The notes under the pieces: generated by a model
What the model was told of the DNA's origin: nothing
The model's input: only the letters and a program-made list of their open reading frames with translations
The model's database searches: none
Shown: positions 10,102 through 10,200 of the stretch, piece by piece
Position numbering within the stretch: the stretch's first letter is position 1
How the letters are laid out: each line of letters begins with the position of its first letter
Assembly: GCA_026770585.1 (NCBI GenBank)
Contig: MU646790.1
Span: forward strand, 166,649 to 176,848
DNA from: Baffinella frigidus
Taxonomy: Eukaryota; Cryptophyceae; Cryptomonadales; Baffinellaceae
Direction: 5' to 3'
DNA length: 10,200 bases
Program-made: the position numbers and the translations under genes

Positions 10102-10200
<99 letters not shown>
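10050..10200. repeat. (TA)n microsatellite
   Basis: Starts GTATATATATATACATACAC, becomes pure TA from about 10107, and continues to the window end. Its length is probably unstable or limited by assembly. Confidence 0.95.

Noticed and set aside
10050-10200. TATA-type promoter
   Set aside because: Pure dinucleotide repeat with no supporting gene start.

Overview
The window reads as eukaryotic nuclear DNA, most likely from a unicellular alga or related protist. The signs are CCCTAAA/CCCCAAA telomere-like arrays, GT-AG and apparent GC-AG splice borders, dense fold-back (MITE-like) elements and a (TA)n microsatellite at the right edge. Nearly every good 3' splice site reads AG|G. AG|G, GC donors and TTTAGGG-type repeats together suggest a dinoflagellate, and haptophytes or other introner-rich algae are alternatives. 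This assignment is an inference. I see no rRNA, tRNA, CRISPR array, bacterial operon or recognisable conserved enzyme, and the long uninterrupted frames are mostly accidental reading across repeats.

The best-supported coding content is a chain of very short plus-strand exons, each coding 7 to 32 residues of Ala/Glu/Lys/Arg/Leu-rich helix. The most intact copies are 1287-1366 (A), 2723-2810 (B), 4177-4271 (C), 5872-5934 and 6863-6925 (D), 7256-7294 (F), 8051-8071 (I), 8484-8570 (G), 9116-9166 and 9617-9667 (H). Joined in this order they stay in one frame: A ends in phase 0, B runs 0 to 1, C runs 1 to 0, and all later exons are 0 to 0. They give about 212 residues with no stop, proline, cysteine, tryptophan or tyrosine, which fits part of a long coiled-coil protein. 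The gene continues beyond the part I can model, and I cannot name it.

Most exon classes occur two to five times in tandem: A near 579-1701, B near 2052-3229, C near 3714-5140, D near 5872-6925, F at 7256 and 7611, G near 8213-8873, H near 9116-9806. The extra copies are usually truncated, split by an insertion or missing a splice site.

The introns are packed with short inverted-repeat elements whose ends often coincide with splice sites, as described for introners (intron-generating transposons). Clearest are the GTGCCTTGCTTA introns in H and the GTGCTCAAAT...TTTTTGCAG introns in G. Other parts are fold-backs with arms of about 10 to 146 bp, a 120-bp tandem repeat, and telomere-like arrays at 1-210, 5580-5867, 7034-7216 and 8573-9115, with opposite-strand patches at 4289-4330, 6424-6495 and 9580-9840. 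The window looks like a gene repeatedly invaded by intron-forming elements, with exon pieces copied along with them.
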